Positions 24,538-36,478 of a DNA stretch of 64,000 bases are shown here, piece by piece. The DNA lies in contig CP071497.1 in the NCBI GenBank assembly GCA_017354895.1, positions 1,240,001-1,304,000 on the forward strand. The letters run 5' to 3'. The position numbers were made by a program, and so were the translations under genes. A model generated the notes under the pieces. The model was not told the DNA's origin, ran no database searches, and was given only the letters and a program-made list of their open reading frames with translations. Origin of the DNA: Podospora comata. Lineage: Eukaryota > Ascomycota > Sordariomycetes > Sordariales > Podosporaceae. How positions within the stretch are numbered: position 1 is the stretch's first letter; every line of letters begins with the position of its first letter.

Positions 24538-26305
24538 CTATCCGGAAATGAAAAGAGGAGGAATAGCTCTCAAAAGGACCTCCACATTATACGTCATCCC
24601 ATCAAAGACCAACCCCCCATCTGCAACCCTCCCACGTCCCCATCCCCCAAATCCAAGATCAGGCCATGCTAAATCCATCGCATTTGCCGGTCCTAATCTC
24701 ATCGGTGGTGGCGAATCGTCAGTATCAGGTCCTGGTTTCCAAGCCTTCCAACACGAGCCATCCTTCTTCCCATTCAATCTACCACCAAAGATGTTCACCT
24801 CTTGAAGAGCTTCACGAAGGACCCTCAAGAGTTGGTCTTTGCGGCCCCGGAGAGCAATTTCTATCTTGCGGTTCTCATAAATGGGCGGAAACCCAAATGG
24901 CTCTTTCAAATTCCAAGTTTCGATGCCTAGCTAAGCTGAGTATCCTTCATGAAGGATAATGGTCCCAGCCTTGAATACCACATGCCACCCAAATGAGCCA
25001 GGATCTTTGTCAACCACAAGACGCTGGGAAAACGCTCCAATCATGATATGTTGTAGCGAAAGTGAGTAGTCCGCCCGTATCGAGTACTGGTGTCTGACAT
25101 TGGCTTGGGCTAAGGCTAAAACCCCAAACACCTTGTCTCGCGGGTCTTTCCCCAAGCTCTTCTCCGTGGCCAGCATCATTTCGAACAAGGATCCACATCC
25201 TTCCTTTCTCATATCTCTAATGAAGTGCCCTTTTGCTGCGTATCGAAACTAAGGTGCCGGAGTCGCTTCCCAACACCACCCAATATCGGGGTTGTCTTCC
25301 CAGCCCCACTCGGCATTGGGTGTATCAGCTCCGTCTGTGCTGTCAATCCAATATTCTGCATCTCCCACTCTCATAACCACCCGTCGAGACACGAGGAGCT
25401 CCTGTACGACCCAAGACGCCTGAAATAGTTTATTTCGAGTAGATCGATCAACCCAATTTCACCCTTATCGCCTGGCCTTTTCGGCATTTGAGACAATACC
25501 CTCTCCTTCGGATAAGCACGGCCGCCCAAGTCCCCAAACATATTCTTCCCCAGAAACAGCATTACTCTATCCGCCTTTCTGAATATCTGGAACATCTTCT
25601 CAACCTGCTCTTCTCTCTCGCCGTACGGGTCCCGCTGATTGATGCAGAGGGCATCCACCCACAACACCCTCTGAGGGCCTCTTATGCCTGGCCGCAAGTA
25701 CTCCAGCATATCCCAACAGTTCTGTGTCTGAAACAGTATATCCTAGTACTCTCCAACAAAAGCCGGCTTTCAAAGTGTGCTGTCTCCGTCTTCACCACCC
25801 CAGCTGTAGGAGCAGGTCTTGTACTCGGGGTAGTCACCATCGTGGCAGATTTTGAGCGCGACATGAACCGGATCATCTGGTTCAGCAAAGGGAGACGAAG
25901 GAGGCGGAACTCATCCGGTCGGAGGGAGCGTTCGTATGGGGTTAATGCCTTCGCGTCAGCATCTTCGGTTTGGGGGTTTGAAGCCGCGGGCTTGTTGGTT
26001 GCGGTCGGAACGGCGCTGTATGGGCTCGGCGGTCGAGAGGTCGTGTCCACGACTCGATCGTCGGTGGGTGTTGCGAGCGGATGACCGTCTGGATACATGT
26101 ACTTGACTGTTGCAGGCCAGTGAAGATTCAGATTATCCAACGGCTCATCGGGTGGTACTGGAAAAAGTGGACTGAACCCGGCGACGGCAGCTGCGAGCTC
26201 GTCGAGGTTGGGCGACGAGCCACATGAAGTGCAGTGCGGGGTCTTTGTGGTTTGGTTAACCACTACAAGAGGGGTGGTGCAACTTGGTTCGTGCCAGCGA
26301 ACCAT
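24538..26305 (-). pseudogene. Decayed HET-domain gene
   Basis: The locus starts at an ATG in good context (26305) and encodes a long N-terminal region ending FRLLRLP, where HET domains begin. From there the homologous sequence changes frame (one base missing near 25890). It continues with YKTCSYSWGGEDGD, then meets TGA at 25772-25770 and TAG at 25745-25743, the latter where EYWD is expected. It passes through VLWVDALCINQRD and then loses one base between YFRR and WVVQELLVSRR near 25430. It has further in-frame TAG codons at 25251-25249 and 24933-24931. KDPRDKVFGV and ADYS of the later HET region are readable in between, and frame stays open to 24538. At least two frameshifts and four stops make a functional product implausible. 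The stops fit CGA to TGA and TGG to TAG changes, the direction expected of RIP. No single intron set repairs it. Confidence 0.85.
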
Positions 26306-26794
26306 GGGTGGGGGACCGCTTAGAAGAGTGTTGATGCTGGTTCATTAGAGAAAACGAGCCGTGTGAAATGTCAATATAGTTAACAAAGGCACTCATCCCT
26401 TCAGCCACATTTTATCCCTCACCTACAGCTGAGCCTGATCGAGATAAACGTTGTTTCTCGTAGCACCAATCAAGAAGCCTTGGAATTGAGTCATAATCTG
26501 TCATTACGTGAGGCTCGACTGACTTTCCGCAAGACATGGCGTGTGAGCTTGGCAGATATATTCCTTTGGACAGTGCTTTGAAGACGAGATCATCAGTTCA
26601 GTTGCACCGAGATTACAGAACTATCTGGCTTCATCCTAACCCTGCGCAATCTGTTCTCATCGGCATGGGGGAAGTATGTCCTGTCCCCACTGACCATACC
26701 GAACCACATCTTTTGGCACATCCTTTTCTCGATATGCTTTGCAAGAGAGCTCCGCCTTCCAGAAGTAATTGCGGCAAACGTGTGGATTTCGAAT
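26306..26794. other. Intergenic, no gene seen
   Basis: This separates the decayed HET gene from the 3' end of the intact HET gene. One plus-strand frame (26536-26898) is open, but it overlaps the HET gene's end and has no domain. Confidence 0.45.
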
Positions 26795-28479
26795 CTAGAC
26801 CAGCGCAAAGGACATCACCACAGCCCAGTCTCTTCCTTGAACTCGGTAAACGACAGCTGATACCCGAGGCACCTTATGGTGAATCAAGACCTTCATGAGC
26901 TGATATCGATTTTGGTCCCAGGCCCCTATTCTAGTTTGCGTAGCATTTAACGCTGTTGAGTGCTCTTGGTCTTCCAGCAAGCTACATTGTAGCTCATTTT
27001 CGTCTGCTGAGGACCAACCAAGAGCGTAAAACATGACCTCAAACTCCACTGTCCTGTTCTTGCCATATTCTGGGACATCAGTCTTGACTGTAAATCGCAT
27101 CGAACCCGAGTCCCATGGCCCATCACCAGTCACAAAGAACGCCCGGTCCTCGTCATCGCATCGGCTCCACGGCCAGGCATCATAGATATCCATTTCCAAG
27201 GGGTAGTCAACCTGAAGAGCATTTCTTCGACACTGAGCTATCAGATGCCTTATGTCTGTCAGCGGCTCGGGAGTTACTGGGGCCTCAATATCGGCCAGTT
27301 CGGTGAGCAAATACCGTGTTCTTGGCACCTTCGGCCAGTATATAGTCTTGTATTCGACAAACTCCCATGGGTTCTCCCTCACAAACCTATCCGAGCCGCA
27401 CTTTCGTAACCGGATCCCAATCGGCCGTTTGAAATCTGAGCAGTTGAGCGGCAGAACATAAGAGTATGCTCGTTTGCCTGGTATTGGGTCGGATAGGACC
27501 TGGCACTGGATCTTGATACCGCTGTTCGTCATGGAAAAAACTCGCCTGTCGTCGTCTCGAGGTAGTTTGATAAGGGTCTTCGATCCGGCGAAATACAGAG
27601 GTGATTCGGCGAGAACACCACAATAAACTCGGGCACCAGGTGCCTTTTTTTTTATTTAAGGCGCAAGCTTTAAATTTAGCTAAATATTTTAAGCACTGGC
27701 TTAAAGGTGAGATGCATTTTAGTCTTTGTTTCTGGTGATACCCTCCAAGCAAAAATGCTGAAATCAGCTGTGTATTTGATAATCTCTTCCTGTAACCGTC
27801 GTAAGGCCTTGGCCCCTTCGCCATCAAGCAGAGTAATGTTGACGTTGAAAAGCCCGAGCATGCAATAGGCCGTATCCTCTATTCTTGTTGTGGTCCTGGA
27901 AGCCGCCCAGCTCATTTTTTGGGCAACCGACATGCTCGATAATGACTGTGTGTGTCTCAGGATGCCCTTGTTAATTCCAGTAATTAAAACAAGATGGTCT
28001 ATTAGCGTTTCTTTGTCGCCCCTGTCCTTCCACTTCCCGTCGAAGAATGCCACGTTTGCTGGGGCGATCAGCTCTTGGAGAGTCCATCCACGAGCAAACC
28101 ACCGGCATCGTGATAGAGCAATTTCCAAAGGAGCGACTCGCGGAGGCGGGAGGTCGGAAAGAAAGACGTAGCACACTGAGGACTGTTGGTACCACTGATA
28201 CAGGGACTTAATAGCCTCGGTTAGCTCAGCGCTGCTGGATTTGTCGATGCAACAGGTGTCGACCCAGGCGTATTGATATCCGTCCTTTTTCACTATCCGA
28301 CACGTCATATCAATCTTCTTGTAGCCCTTCTTGCTCCGGAACATCTGATATCTCCCGCTCTTCATGTCAGCCCAAGTCACCTCTCCATCTTCCCACGTGT
28401 GTGATAGAATTGCATATGGTGGAATATCGTTGCTGATAAACTTCTCGAACCGGCCGTCATTGGTGTTGATAAGTCGCAT
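26795..28479 (-). CDS. HET-domain protein of the HET-E/MRLINT type, intact
   Basis: This encodes 528 residues from complement(join(26795..27643, 27742..28479)). It opens with MRLINT, the usual start of the HET-E-like class. Then follow YAILSHTWEDGEVTWADM, YAWVDTCCIDKSSSAELTEAI, CYVFLSDLP, WFARGWTLQELIAP, and the segment MSWAASRTTTRIEDTAYCMLGLFNVN, so the HET domain is complete. The 98-base intron joins DFSIFAWR to APGARVYCGVLAESP, matching the family at this junction. The C-terminal 270 residues are a fungal-specific region often called DUF8212-like, without NACHT or WD repeats, so this is not a full HET-E protein. It may regulate or trigger incompatibility-type cell death. It is the only unbroken HET gene of the three in the window. 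Confidence 0.88.
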
Positions 28480-28870
28480 CTTGATGGAATAGAGAGTATT
28501 CCAGCAGTGGTTGCCGGAGGAAAACCGAAAAGATCAACATGTTGAGATTTCGGTACAAAGTATGTCTTTGGTTGGATGAAAGGAGGCGTTCTGCTGCGGC
28601 CGGTGAATCTGCCAAGTGATAGGTGTCAGAACAGCACTCGACACTACAGCTGACGGCTGGTGTTAATCAGAGCTCTCAGGCCCTTTGTTTGATTGTCAAG
28701 CAATGACTAAGATACATGATTATCACTCACTCTCACATCAGAGTCATCTCTTAATACACGGTCATCAGTCCCATCTTAAAACGACTCGACTTCATCCAAA
28801 CCCTTCCACTTCCTCCTGTCCTCAATTTCTCTCACTTGTTACCTTGAACACCCTTCTGCCATCCCATTAA
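28480..28870. other. Divergent intergenic region
   Basis: This is the upstream side of the intact HET gene and of the hypothetical plus-strand gene. The plus strand from about 28740 is a C/T-rich, G-poor leader, but no clear start codon for the next gene was found in it. Confidence 0.45.
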
Positions 28871-29486
28871 ACCACCACCATCCCCGCCCACGCCTCCATC
28901 CCCACAATCTTCACCTTCAAACTCCAATTCAACAACCCCTCCTGCCAGCTCCCCACCAACCTCCGCGGCTTCATCACCCTCCAAACAGCCGACTTCCGCC
29001 TCGCGCTCGCCACCGGCTTCCACCTCCATCCCTCCCACATCATCAACAGCTCCTCGGCCGTCCAGCCCTGCGGCCCAGACGACATGGACAAGGAAGCCCA
29101 GCGGTCCTCCCAGCCCCTCTTCCGCTGGAAACGAACCTGGCAAATCGCCAACCCGACCGCCTGCTGGGTCGGCCAGATCAGAAGATACGGAACCAGCCAG
29201 GATGAAGACCTCCGCCACGGCGACGTCATCCAGTGGCTGACGACTTTGTGCGTGATGGGGGTGGTGGGGTATCGACGGGGGGAGCTGAACGGGAGGATTT
29301 ACAGGTATTTTCCTGACTAAGAAAATCGGAACATTACCCCAAATCAGCGATGCCGGACTATGCTATGTCGAAAATGGGGTGGAGAAGCCGTTTGTGCCGT
29401 GGTGGAGTTGGACGGTCGAGGCTAAGACACACACTGGGGAGGTGCCAGTTGAGACATCGACGCTTGTACTCAGAAACGGGAAATAG
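28871..29486 (+). CDS. Hypothetical protein, 5' end unresolved
   Basis: Frame is open from an in-frame TAA at 28868 to 29304, then a 43-base intron (29305-29347, with a TGACTAAG branch point) joins in frame to 29348-29486. The first ATG in this frame is at 29084, giving 119 residues. But the 70 codons upstream look coding (GC-rich third positions, mixed composition), so a missing upstream exon or a damaged start is likely. Readable blocks are ALATGFHLHPSH, KRTWQIANPTACWVGQIRRYG and PFVPWWSWTVEAKT. I do not recognise the family and see no membrane segment or signal peptide. It is divergent to the HET gene and convergent with the MFS gene. Confidence 0.5.
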
Positions 29487-29726
29487 CCCCCTCACAAACA
29501 TAAACAGACCCATCATGAAATTAACCAAAAATTGCCTCTCATCAAGCTGATCTTTTAACACTACCAAACTTCCCAAAGAAAAAGTCTCTAACTAAATAAA
29601 CACCCATCCATTTTGCATCCATCCAGAAAAAAAAAAGAAAAAAACTCCTATCATGCAATGCTGCCAGGGTATTCACCATGTAGTACCTACACAACATCCC
29701 ATCCCCCCTCCTCCTCCTCCTCCCCC

Positions 29727-32046
29727 TCATCTCGACTCTTCCTCCCTCTCCTGCATCCACTCGGGCGCCAAATCAGCAACCACGGCCTCCTGCTCCGCCA
29801 GCTCCTCCTCCGTCGAGGCAGAGTGTATCGATCCATTCCCCAACGCCCGTTCAAAAAGCTCCTCGGGGCTGGCATCCTCCTCAACAACAACCTCATTCTC
29901 CTCCCCGGGTTGGGGCTCCCAGAGTGGATACCTAGGAGACTCCCCCTCCTCTTTGTGCTGACCAGCGAACTCAAACACCGATCCCATCTGGGACACAGGT
30001 TGATGCTCAGGAAGTATATCCACCGGGACAATCTTGCCCGATGCCTCAACAAAATACGCCACAGCAACTTGCTCCACCTCCCCGGGAACTTCAGGCTCTT
30101 GCGGCTCTGCTGGCGGTGGGGAGTCAGGTTTCTCTTCATCGCGGCTAGACTTGGCCATGGTGTAAGTCGACTCAGAGTCAAATGCCGACGGCATAGGGGA
30201 GTCTTTGAACAGGGTTGGGAGTTGGCGGGGTGATTCCGACGAGAACTTGTCCTGAGAAGAGCTGTTGCTTTGGATGGGGATGGCGTTGGTCATGATGGCC
30301 GGGTTGGGCACCATGGTCGTGCGGGCGCCTTCGAGAACGAACTTTGTCGCGAGCATCTTGTCCATGCTGTGGCGCTTCATGAAGAGGGAGATGAGGAAGG
30401 CGGCGACGGAGGCGCCGGTGATGGTCCAGTAGACTCCGTGGAAGCCGGCGACGTCTGGGTGTGGGAGGTGTCAGTTGGAAGCTAGAAAAGAGCGGGGAAG
30501 GGGGGGTTGACTCACAGGCTTCGAGGGCGCCGATCCGGACAGGATCGGTAGGGTCCATGGCGGCCATCTGAACAACGAATGCCTCGGAGTCGTGAGCAAT
30601 CTCCTCCGGCATGCCTAGCTCGTCGAGCTTCTTGACCATGAGGTTCTGAAAGACTGTACCACCGACTGCGACACCGATGGACATACCCATGGTGCGCATG
30701 AAGGCGTACATGGCTGCGGCTCGCCCGGCGTCTTCGACCCGACTGATAGCCTGGATGCCGACGTTGACGCTGGTGAGGAGGATGCCATGGCCGATACCGA
30801 AGACAGCGAGAATGACAGCCCAGACGGGGGTGGGGGTGTCGGTGTTGAAGAAGTGGAGGAGACCGCAGCCGATGGCGGTGATGGCCCAGCCAGACCAGAT
30901 CGCCCAGCGGTAGTGGCCTGTTCGGGAGGAAATGAGAGAAACGACGATGCTACCGGGGAGCAGGAGACAGGTGACTGGGAAGATGTCGAGTCCGGATTGC
31001 GTCGGCTTTTCGAACCGAACCGCGGTGAAGTAGAAGGGAACGTAGTACAGCGCACAAAAGAGAATAAAGCCCTGGAAAAGAGCACAAGCATAGGCGGCAA
31101 GCGCGCTCCCACTGCAAAACAGCTGCGGCCTCAAAAACGGCTCCCTCGCCCCATAGCTCTCCCAAACAACACTCATGGCAACACTGAGCACACCCACCAC
31201 CATGGGCGCGATGACCTGCGCAGACGACCACTCAAACTGCACACCACCCCAGCTCATGCCAACCAAGAAACTCGTCAACCCCCCAATAAACAAAAACCCG
31301 CCCAACCAATCCACCCTTGCAAGCTTGCTCCTCAAGCTCGTCCGTTGAGTCGTCAGCTTGACATAGCAAGGAATCAACACCAGGCCCAACGCGCAAAAAG
31401 GCAGGTTGATGTAGAAGCACCAGCTCCAGAATGCCTTCTCGACAAACAACCCCCCAATCAAGGGCCCCAGCACACTCCCCAACGCCCACGCAGCCAGCAC
31501 CAAAGAAAAGTACTTTGGCCTCTGTCTCAGCGGCACAATATCCGCAAAAATAACCTGTCCCATAGTAATAATCCCCCCACCGCCAATCCCCTGCACCGAC
31601 CTCCCCGCAAAAAAGACAGTAAAGTTCTTCGCAATCGGGGCGCACAGAACGGTGCCGAGGGTGAAGAACAAGACCGAAAAGATGAGCATCTCCTTCCTGC
31701 CAAAGATGTCTGACAAGGCGGCGATGAAGGGCTGGCACACGGCGCAGGACAGGAGGTAGGATGTCCCTGCCCAGAAGGCGTCTGTTGCCGTCCCGCCGAG
31801 GTCGATGGCGAGGGTGGGGAGGACGGACACGAGAATGGTTGCGTCGAGGGCGACCATGAGGGAGATGATTGCGAGGGTGATCATGACGGCGTATTCCTGC
31901 TTTCCTGGTTTCCACTCGAGCTCTTGCTTGAGGGTGAGGCCGTGGTGGGGGTCTTCGCCTCGCTCGAGGGAGGAGGAGGAGGAGGGGGTGTCGTCCCGGG
32001 ATCGGGGCATTACTGTTAGAGATGGGCGGTGGCGGTGGGTTGGCAT
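29727..32046 (-). CDS. MFS transporter, DHA-type (14-helix) drug/proton antiporter
   Basis: This encodes 752 residues from complement(join(29727..30454, 30516..32046)). It is a plasma-membrane (or vacuolar) major-facilitator exporter. The core has the DHA2-like pattern: a first helix with LDATILVSVLPTLA, motif A-like ALSDIFGRKEMLI, GRSVQGIGGGGI in the fourth helix, and LGPLIGGLFVE (motif C, GP-dipeptide). About 14 hydrophobic helices follow to residue 540. The last 200 residues form a long acidic, Pro/Ser-rich cytoplasmic tail, unusual in length for the family. The start at 32046 was preferred; a second ATG at 32010 is equally placed before the first helix. No biosynthetic genes adjoin it, so the substrate (toxin, drug or metabolite) is unknown. 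Confidence 0.87.
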
Positions 32047-34072
32047 CAAGTTGTCTGTCGATGGGATATAGGGTCGGGTGGTGGGAGGTTTCGTAAAGGG
32101 GGAAGAACAAAAACCCAAGAGGGAAACTGGAAAAAGGAACGAGTGGCCTTGGACACGGGAGACTTAACACCGAAGCAGACAGGGGCTTGTCATGCGGGCT
32201 ATTTTGTTGCTAAGGGGGGAAAGCGTCTGTCCTCAGGATCGAAGAATTAAAAGAACCGGTGGGTAGGAAGGGGGGATATACCACTGCTTCAGGGGAGTTT
32301 GGGAGGAGTCTGTCGGTTCCGGTTTTCTTTATCTCTCACATTCCCCTCCTTCCGAAGTGTATGGACATGTGGTGAAAGTGGCAAGTTGTCTGTCTTGTTT
32401 GATGGCGATAAGGTGCAGAACCAAGATACTACCGCACGTCAAGCACAGGTGAGGTCAGGAAGGAATTAGCTCACAGTCATCTCAGTCCAGAAAACGCAAC
32501 ATTCGGTTCAAGCTTTCTGTTATGGCATGGAGTCACAGAGTTTGAGGATTTGCATGTCAGTGAGGGTCGGATGGGAAGAGCGGGCACGCCCAGGGGTAAA
32601 CAGGCTTATAGCACCAAACGTCAGAGTGGGACTACTGCTAGATGTGTCTAGATACAGGTCACCATGCTGGATACGTTTATTTTCACGTGGCTAACGTTGA
32701 GTTGCACTGACGATTGCTGATATAGCGTACGTGAATGGCTGTTTGCGGTGGAGGGTGGGGTGAGTGATACTCAGACTTGGATCACAGTATCACAACAGCC
32801 ATTGATGGCAACCAATGGCTGATCACATACATCTTGGGAAAAATTACCAACAATAGCAATCCCAGACTCAATATCGGTCTGTCATGAATAGATGGAAAGA
32901 CAACGGTATATGGTAGGGTCACAACGGGTGGCGCCTCCCTCCCGCAGCGAACAGCCGTCCGCGTTATTGGACACAGCCCACATGGCGAATGGGAGACTGG
33001 AACGTCGATTGGCGACGAGATTGGCGACGAGATTGGCCTGTGGGTGGCTGCAGCCGCTGTTTCAAAGAGAAGTTTCCCCCCAGCTGAAGCTGCAGGTGCA
33101 AGTTCCCCGCACTTGACCACCCATCTGGACTAACAAGAGACCGTCTTGGAGCTTATTCTCGGTGACAGCTTACCCTATTTTGACCTGGGTGGTATCACAG
33201 GGTTTTCCATGTCTCGGAGAGAAAGCAATGTTGATCAACAAGGGCGGCGATGGGCAAAGAGACAATACCATGAACCAGCACCCGAAATGTTCCACAAAGA
33301 AAGATGAGGATTCTAAGCAGCATGGCAGTCACATAGTCACATGGGAAAAGTTTATTTGATATCACTACCAACAACTTGGACTGGAGCCACGGTGCAAGCC
33401 ATGCAACTGCCGGCACTAGCACACCGTTCCCGAAGCGGGCATTGCAGAAAAACCGATGCCTTTCCAGATGGCGTCAGTTTCGCATGCTCTGGAGCTTCAT
33501 AAACCCCGTCGTCGCTTGCACCATGCTGGGGCTGATGTCATGACTGTTTGCCAGCTTCCAGCTTGGAGGTATGCAGCTGAGCAAGTGCATGGAACCTCAT
33601 TTCTCAACACGTTATCTACCACGGGCTGAACAAAACAGCCGTTTCCCCGACTATGATCAGCCCTGCGCCTCTCTTACGCGCTTACTGTCCATGATAGGAC
33701 GCAAACTAGAGTTTTATCTCTGCCACCAAACCAAATGTAACCCTACCTACTTCGCTGTGTTTCACAAGCTGTCCCCATCGACCGTGTTTAACCTCTGGTA
33801 TATCAGACTGTGTGATGGGAGAACAGCGGCCAATGTTTGCCAATTCAGGAACGAGAAAACACAAGGCATTTGTCCCCGTGGTGCAGCTGAAATGGTGTGA
33901 CATTGCAGCCAGGAACCAAACTGCTATATTTATCGACACGTATTTGTGCTGTCTTGCACAGCAGCTAGGTGTCTACCATGACACCGGCGGGCGGATATAA
34001 TATCTCTGTGATCACAAACCTCCATCAGTCTGCCCTGCCTCACCTACCTAATGACAACTACACCTCACCAAC
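32047..34072. other. Divergent intergenic region, no gene seen
   Basis: Two kilobases between the MFS and TMEM53-like genes contain only short frames without domain character. A TATAATA-like stretch at about 33996 precedes the plus-strand gene. Confidence 0.5.
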
Positions 34073-35122
34073 ATGGCCTCTTCATCTCCCATCCCAGGCT
34101 TCACACCCCTTTCCCCCACAATCCACCTCTATCAACCCCCTTCCCCTACTCTCACCCATTATACCTCCCCCAACCCTCCCCAACTAATAATCCTCTGCAC
34201 CTGGACCTCCGCCAAACCAGCCCACATAGCAAAATACACCACCGCCTACCAATCCCTCCACCCCACCACCCCCATCCTCCTAATAACAACCCACATCACC
34301 GACCTAATCATCCACTCCATCCCCCACAAGGCAAAATCCCTCCTCCCCGCCTTGACTTACCTCCTCAGGCTCCCAGCCACCACCCCAGGACCATACTTCT
34401 CCCCCTTCTCCCCCCCAACCGCGCGATTACCCCCCAGCTCAATCCTCCTGCACACCTTCTCCGAAGGCGGCTCCTTCGCCGCCGTCTCCCTCGCCACAAC
34501 CTACCTCCACCACTCAAAACAAAAGCTCCCAGTCGGGGCATTCATCTTCGACTCCACGCCCGGAAGCCCAACACCGTCTTTTGCCTCCTCCACGGCAGCC
34601 TTTGCGAGGACACTCCCCGGTTTTTGTCAACATAATGTTATTCGGAAGAGCGTTGGCGGGGTGGTGTACCTCTCTTTTCGGGCCCGCTCAGGCAACAGAG
34701 ACAAAGCGCGGCGGGACTGGCTGCACTTTGCACAACTGGGGTTAAATAACGAAAGGCTATGGGATTCATCATCCGAGAGTGTCCCAACGACGTACCTCTT
34801 TAGCGAAAAGGACGATCTTGTCTTGTGGGAAGATGTGCAAGACCATGCGGTCAGGGCAAAGAGACGGAGCTTGATGGTTAGGTTTAAAGAGACGGGGCAC
34901 TGCGGGCATGTCATGGGGGAGAGGGAGAGGGGGATATACTGGGCTGCGGTGAGGCTGACATGGGAAGGGGTGAGGGTTGATGGGGGGTTGGGGGTGAAAC
35001 TACATGGTTTGGGGGGGACAACGGTAGGGTGTAACAACAGAAAGGGGTGGCTTAGTTTGGATAGTTTGTGTCTTGAGGAGGAGGAGGAGGAGGAGGAGGA
35101 GGAGGAGGGAATAAGGACATGA
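34073..35122 (+). CDS. TMEM53/DUF829 (PaxU-like) family protein
   Basis: This is a 349-residue single-exon protein. The pattern fits the DUF829 family, an alpha/beta-hydrolase-like fold shared by animal TMEM53 and fungal PaxU: LIILCTWTSAKPAHIAKYTTAYQ near residue 40, ILLITTHITD, then LHTFSEGGSFAAV at the nucleophile-elbow position, FDSTPG, YLFSEKDDLV and FKETGHCGHV close to the end. In this family the elbow residue is Ser in HxFSxGG, present here. The gene ends in a run of eleven Glu encoded by GAG repeats. The function of fungal members is not established; PaxU lies in an indole-diterpene cluster but no such cluster is present here. Confidence 0.82.
   Translation: MASSSPIPGFTPLSPTIHLYQPPSPTLTHYTSPNPPQLIILCTWTSAKPAHIAKYTTAYQSLHPTTPILLITTHITDLIIHSIPHKAKSLLPALTYLLRLPATTPGPYFSPFSPPTARLPPSSILLHTFSEGGSFAAVSLATTYLHHSKQKLPVGAFIFDSTPGSPTPSFASSTAAFARTLPGFCQHNVIRKSVGGVVYLSFRARSGNRDKARRDWLHFAQLGLNNERLWDSSSESVPTTYLFSEKDDLVLWEDVQDHAVRAKRRSLMVRFKETGHCGHVMGERERGIYWAAVRLTWEGVRVDGGLGVKLHGLGGTTVGCNNRKGWLSLDSLCLEEEEEEEEEEEGIRT
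35075..35108 (+). repeat. GAG trinucleotide microsatellite inside the TMEM53-like gene
   Basis: Eleven consecutive GAG codons encode a poly-glutamate tail. The pure repeat should vary in length between strains. Confidence 0.9.
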
Positions 35123-36478
35123 CAAGTTAAAAAAAAAGAAAAGAAAAAAAAAGCGAACGAAAAGAAATCGAAACAACTACCTTATTTAATCCTTCCTCTG
35201 TTTCCTAGAGGATCCCCACGTCCTAACTCTCTAGCCAGAAAATATCTAACCGTAGAATTAATCCCACCCCATACCGACAATGACATTCCTCTCTAATTCC
35301 TCCCCATGTGTATGTACATCACCGTAATCCTCTGCACAACTCCTTCCCTCAGGCATCACCGCCGTGCACCCCAGACTCCTTTTCCCCAGACTCCTTTGTT
35401 CCGCACTACCCAACCCATTTTCTAGCTATTTCAGCCTCCGCGTAGTCTCACACCGATACTCGGCAAGTGTCGTTTATACCGAGATCATCGGAGGGGTGGT
35501 CATACATTTGTGTCGTCAATCGACGAGGATAATTGTTGCAAGTTGTGAATCGAAACGTTCAAGGGTATCATGTACATATATCAAGCCCCTAAAAACATCG
35601 AATTCCAGGCGTAATTTCAGGCTGCCGAAAAGCAAGAGGTGGCGCATTGTAAAATTCGGGGTATCCTGTCCCCGTTCTTTTTGTTGTTTTGTTGGTGACC
35701 CTTTTTTTGGTTTGTCTTGTCATTTTGCTGATGGGGACGGCGCTTTTCGCCATCCCTCGGCGTCTCGATCGTGGTTGTGAATGGACCGAGAGGGTCAAGC
35801 CCCAGAGTTAGACTCTTGTTGGATGGGCTTTCTTGCGGCATCGTGATGGAGGATCCCCCTAAATACCGCAAGTTTTGGCGAGATCTGCAGAAGATGTTTG
35901 CAGCAGACTCGATTTGAACTGAGTACCACTCCAGACTCCCCGAGCTCTGAACTCGAGATGAGCAGTTGGACCCAGACGAATGGGCCACCGACCAGGTTGC
36001 CAGTCTGATCGGCGATTCAACCTCTCGGAAAACTGAGTTACGGGTTCGGTTGGATGAGGGGGTGTGGTGTAGGTAGGTTATGGGGAAGCCGAGCGGTGGT
36101 GTCTCGTGGTGGTGGTTGTGGACCTGGGTGAGGTGGATGAAGGCTGAACTCTAATCGCCAAAGTCAGTACCGGAATGCTTGGGTCTGTGGTGTGGCACAA
36201 AACCTCCAAGACGGCGCCAAGTGGAACAAAGGGGACCTGTCGAGACATGTCTCAGTTGTTGAAAAAATCAAGTCGATTGCCATGACATCCCAAGGACGTC
36301 GTGCTTAAAGATTCGCCAGATAACTCCAAACCAAGTATCGATACAGTCCCGCCGCCCGTTTCCCTGGATATCATACATACACTCCTTTATTCATGACATA
36401 AATCATTCCCGCCCATATTCATCCCCAATTCCTATCCTAACTTGCCGTTTTGTCCTTTTCTTCCTCATAGCAAAATCA
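35123..36478. other. Convergent intergenic region, no gene seen
   Basis: A/T-rich 3' sequence, including an A-rich run at 35130-35170, is followed by about a kilobase without a domain-bearing frame. Confidence 0.5.

Noticed and set aside
24538-26305. Rescue of the second HET gene by RNA editing
   Set aside because: UAG and UGA codons could be edited, but the single-base losses cannot be repaired that way.
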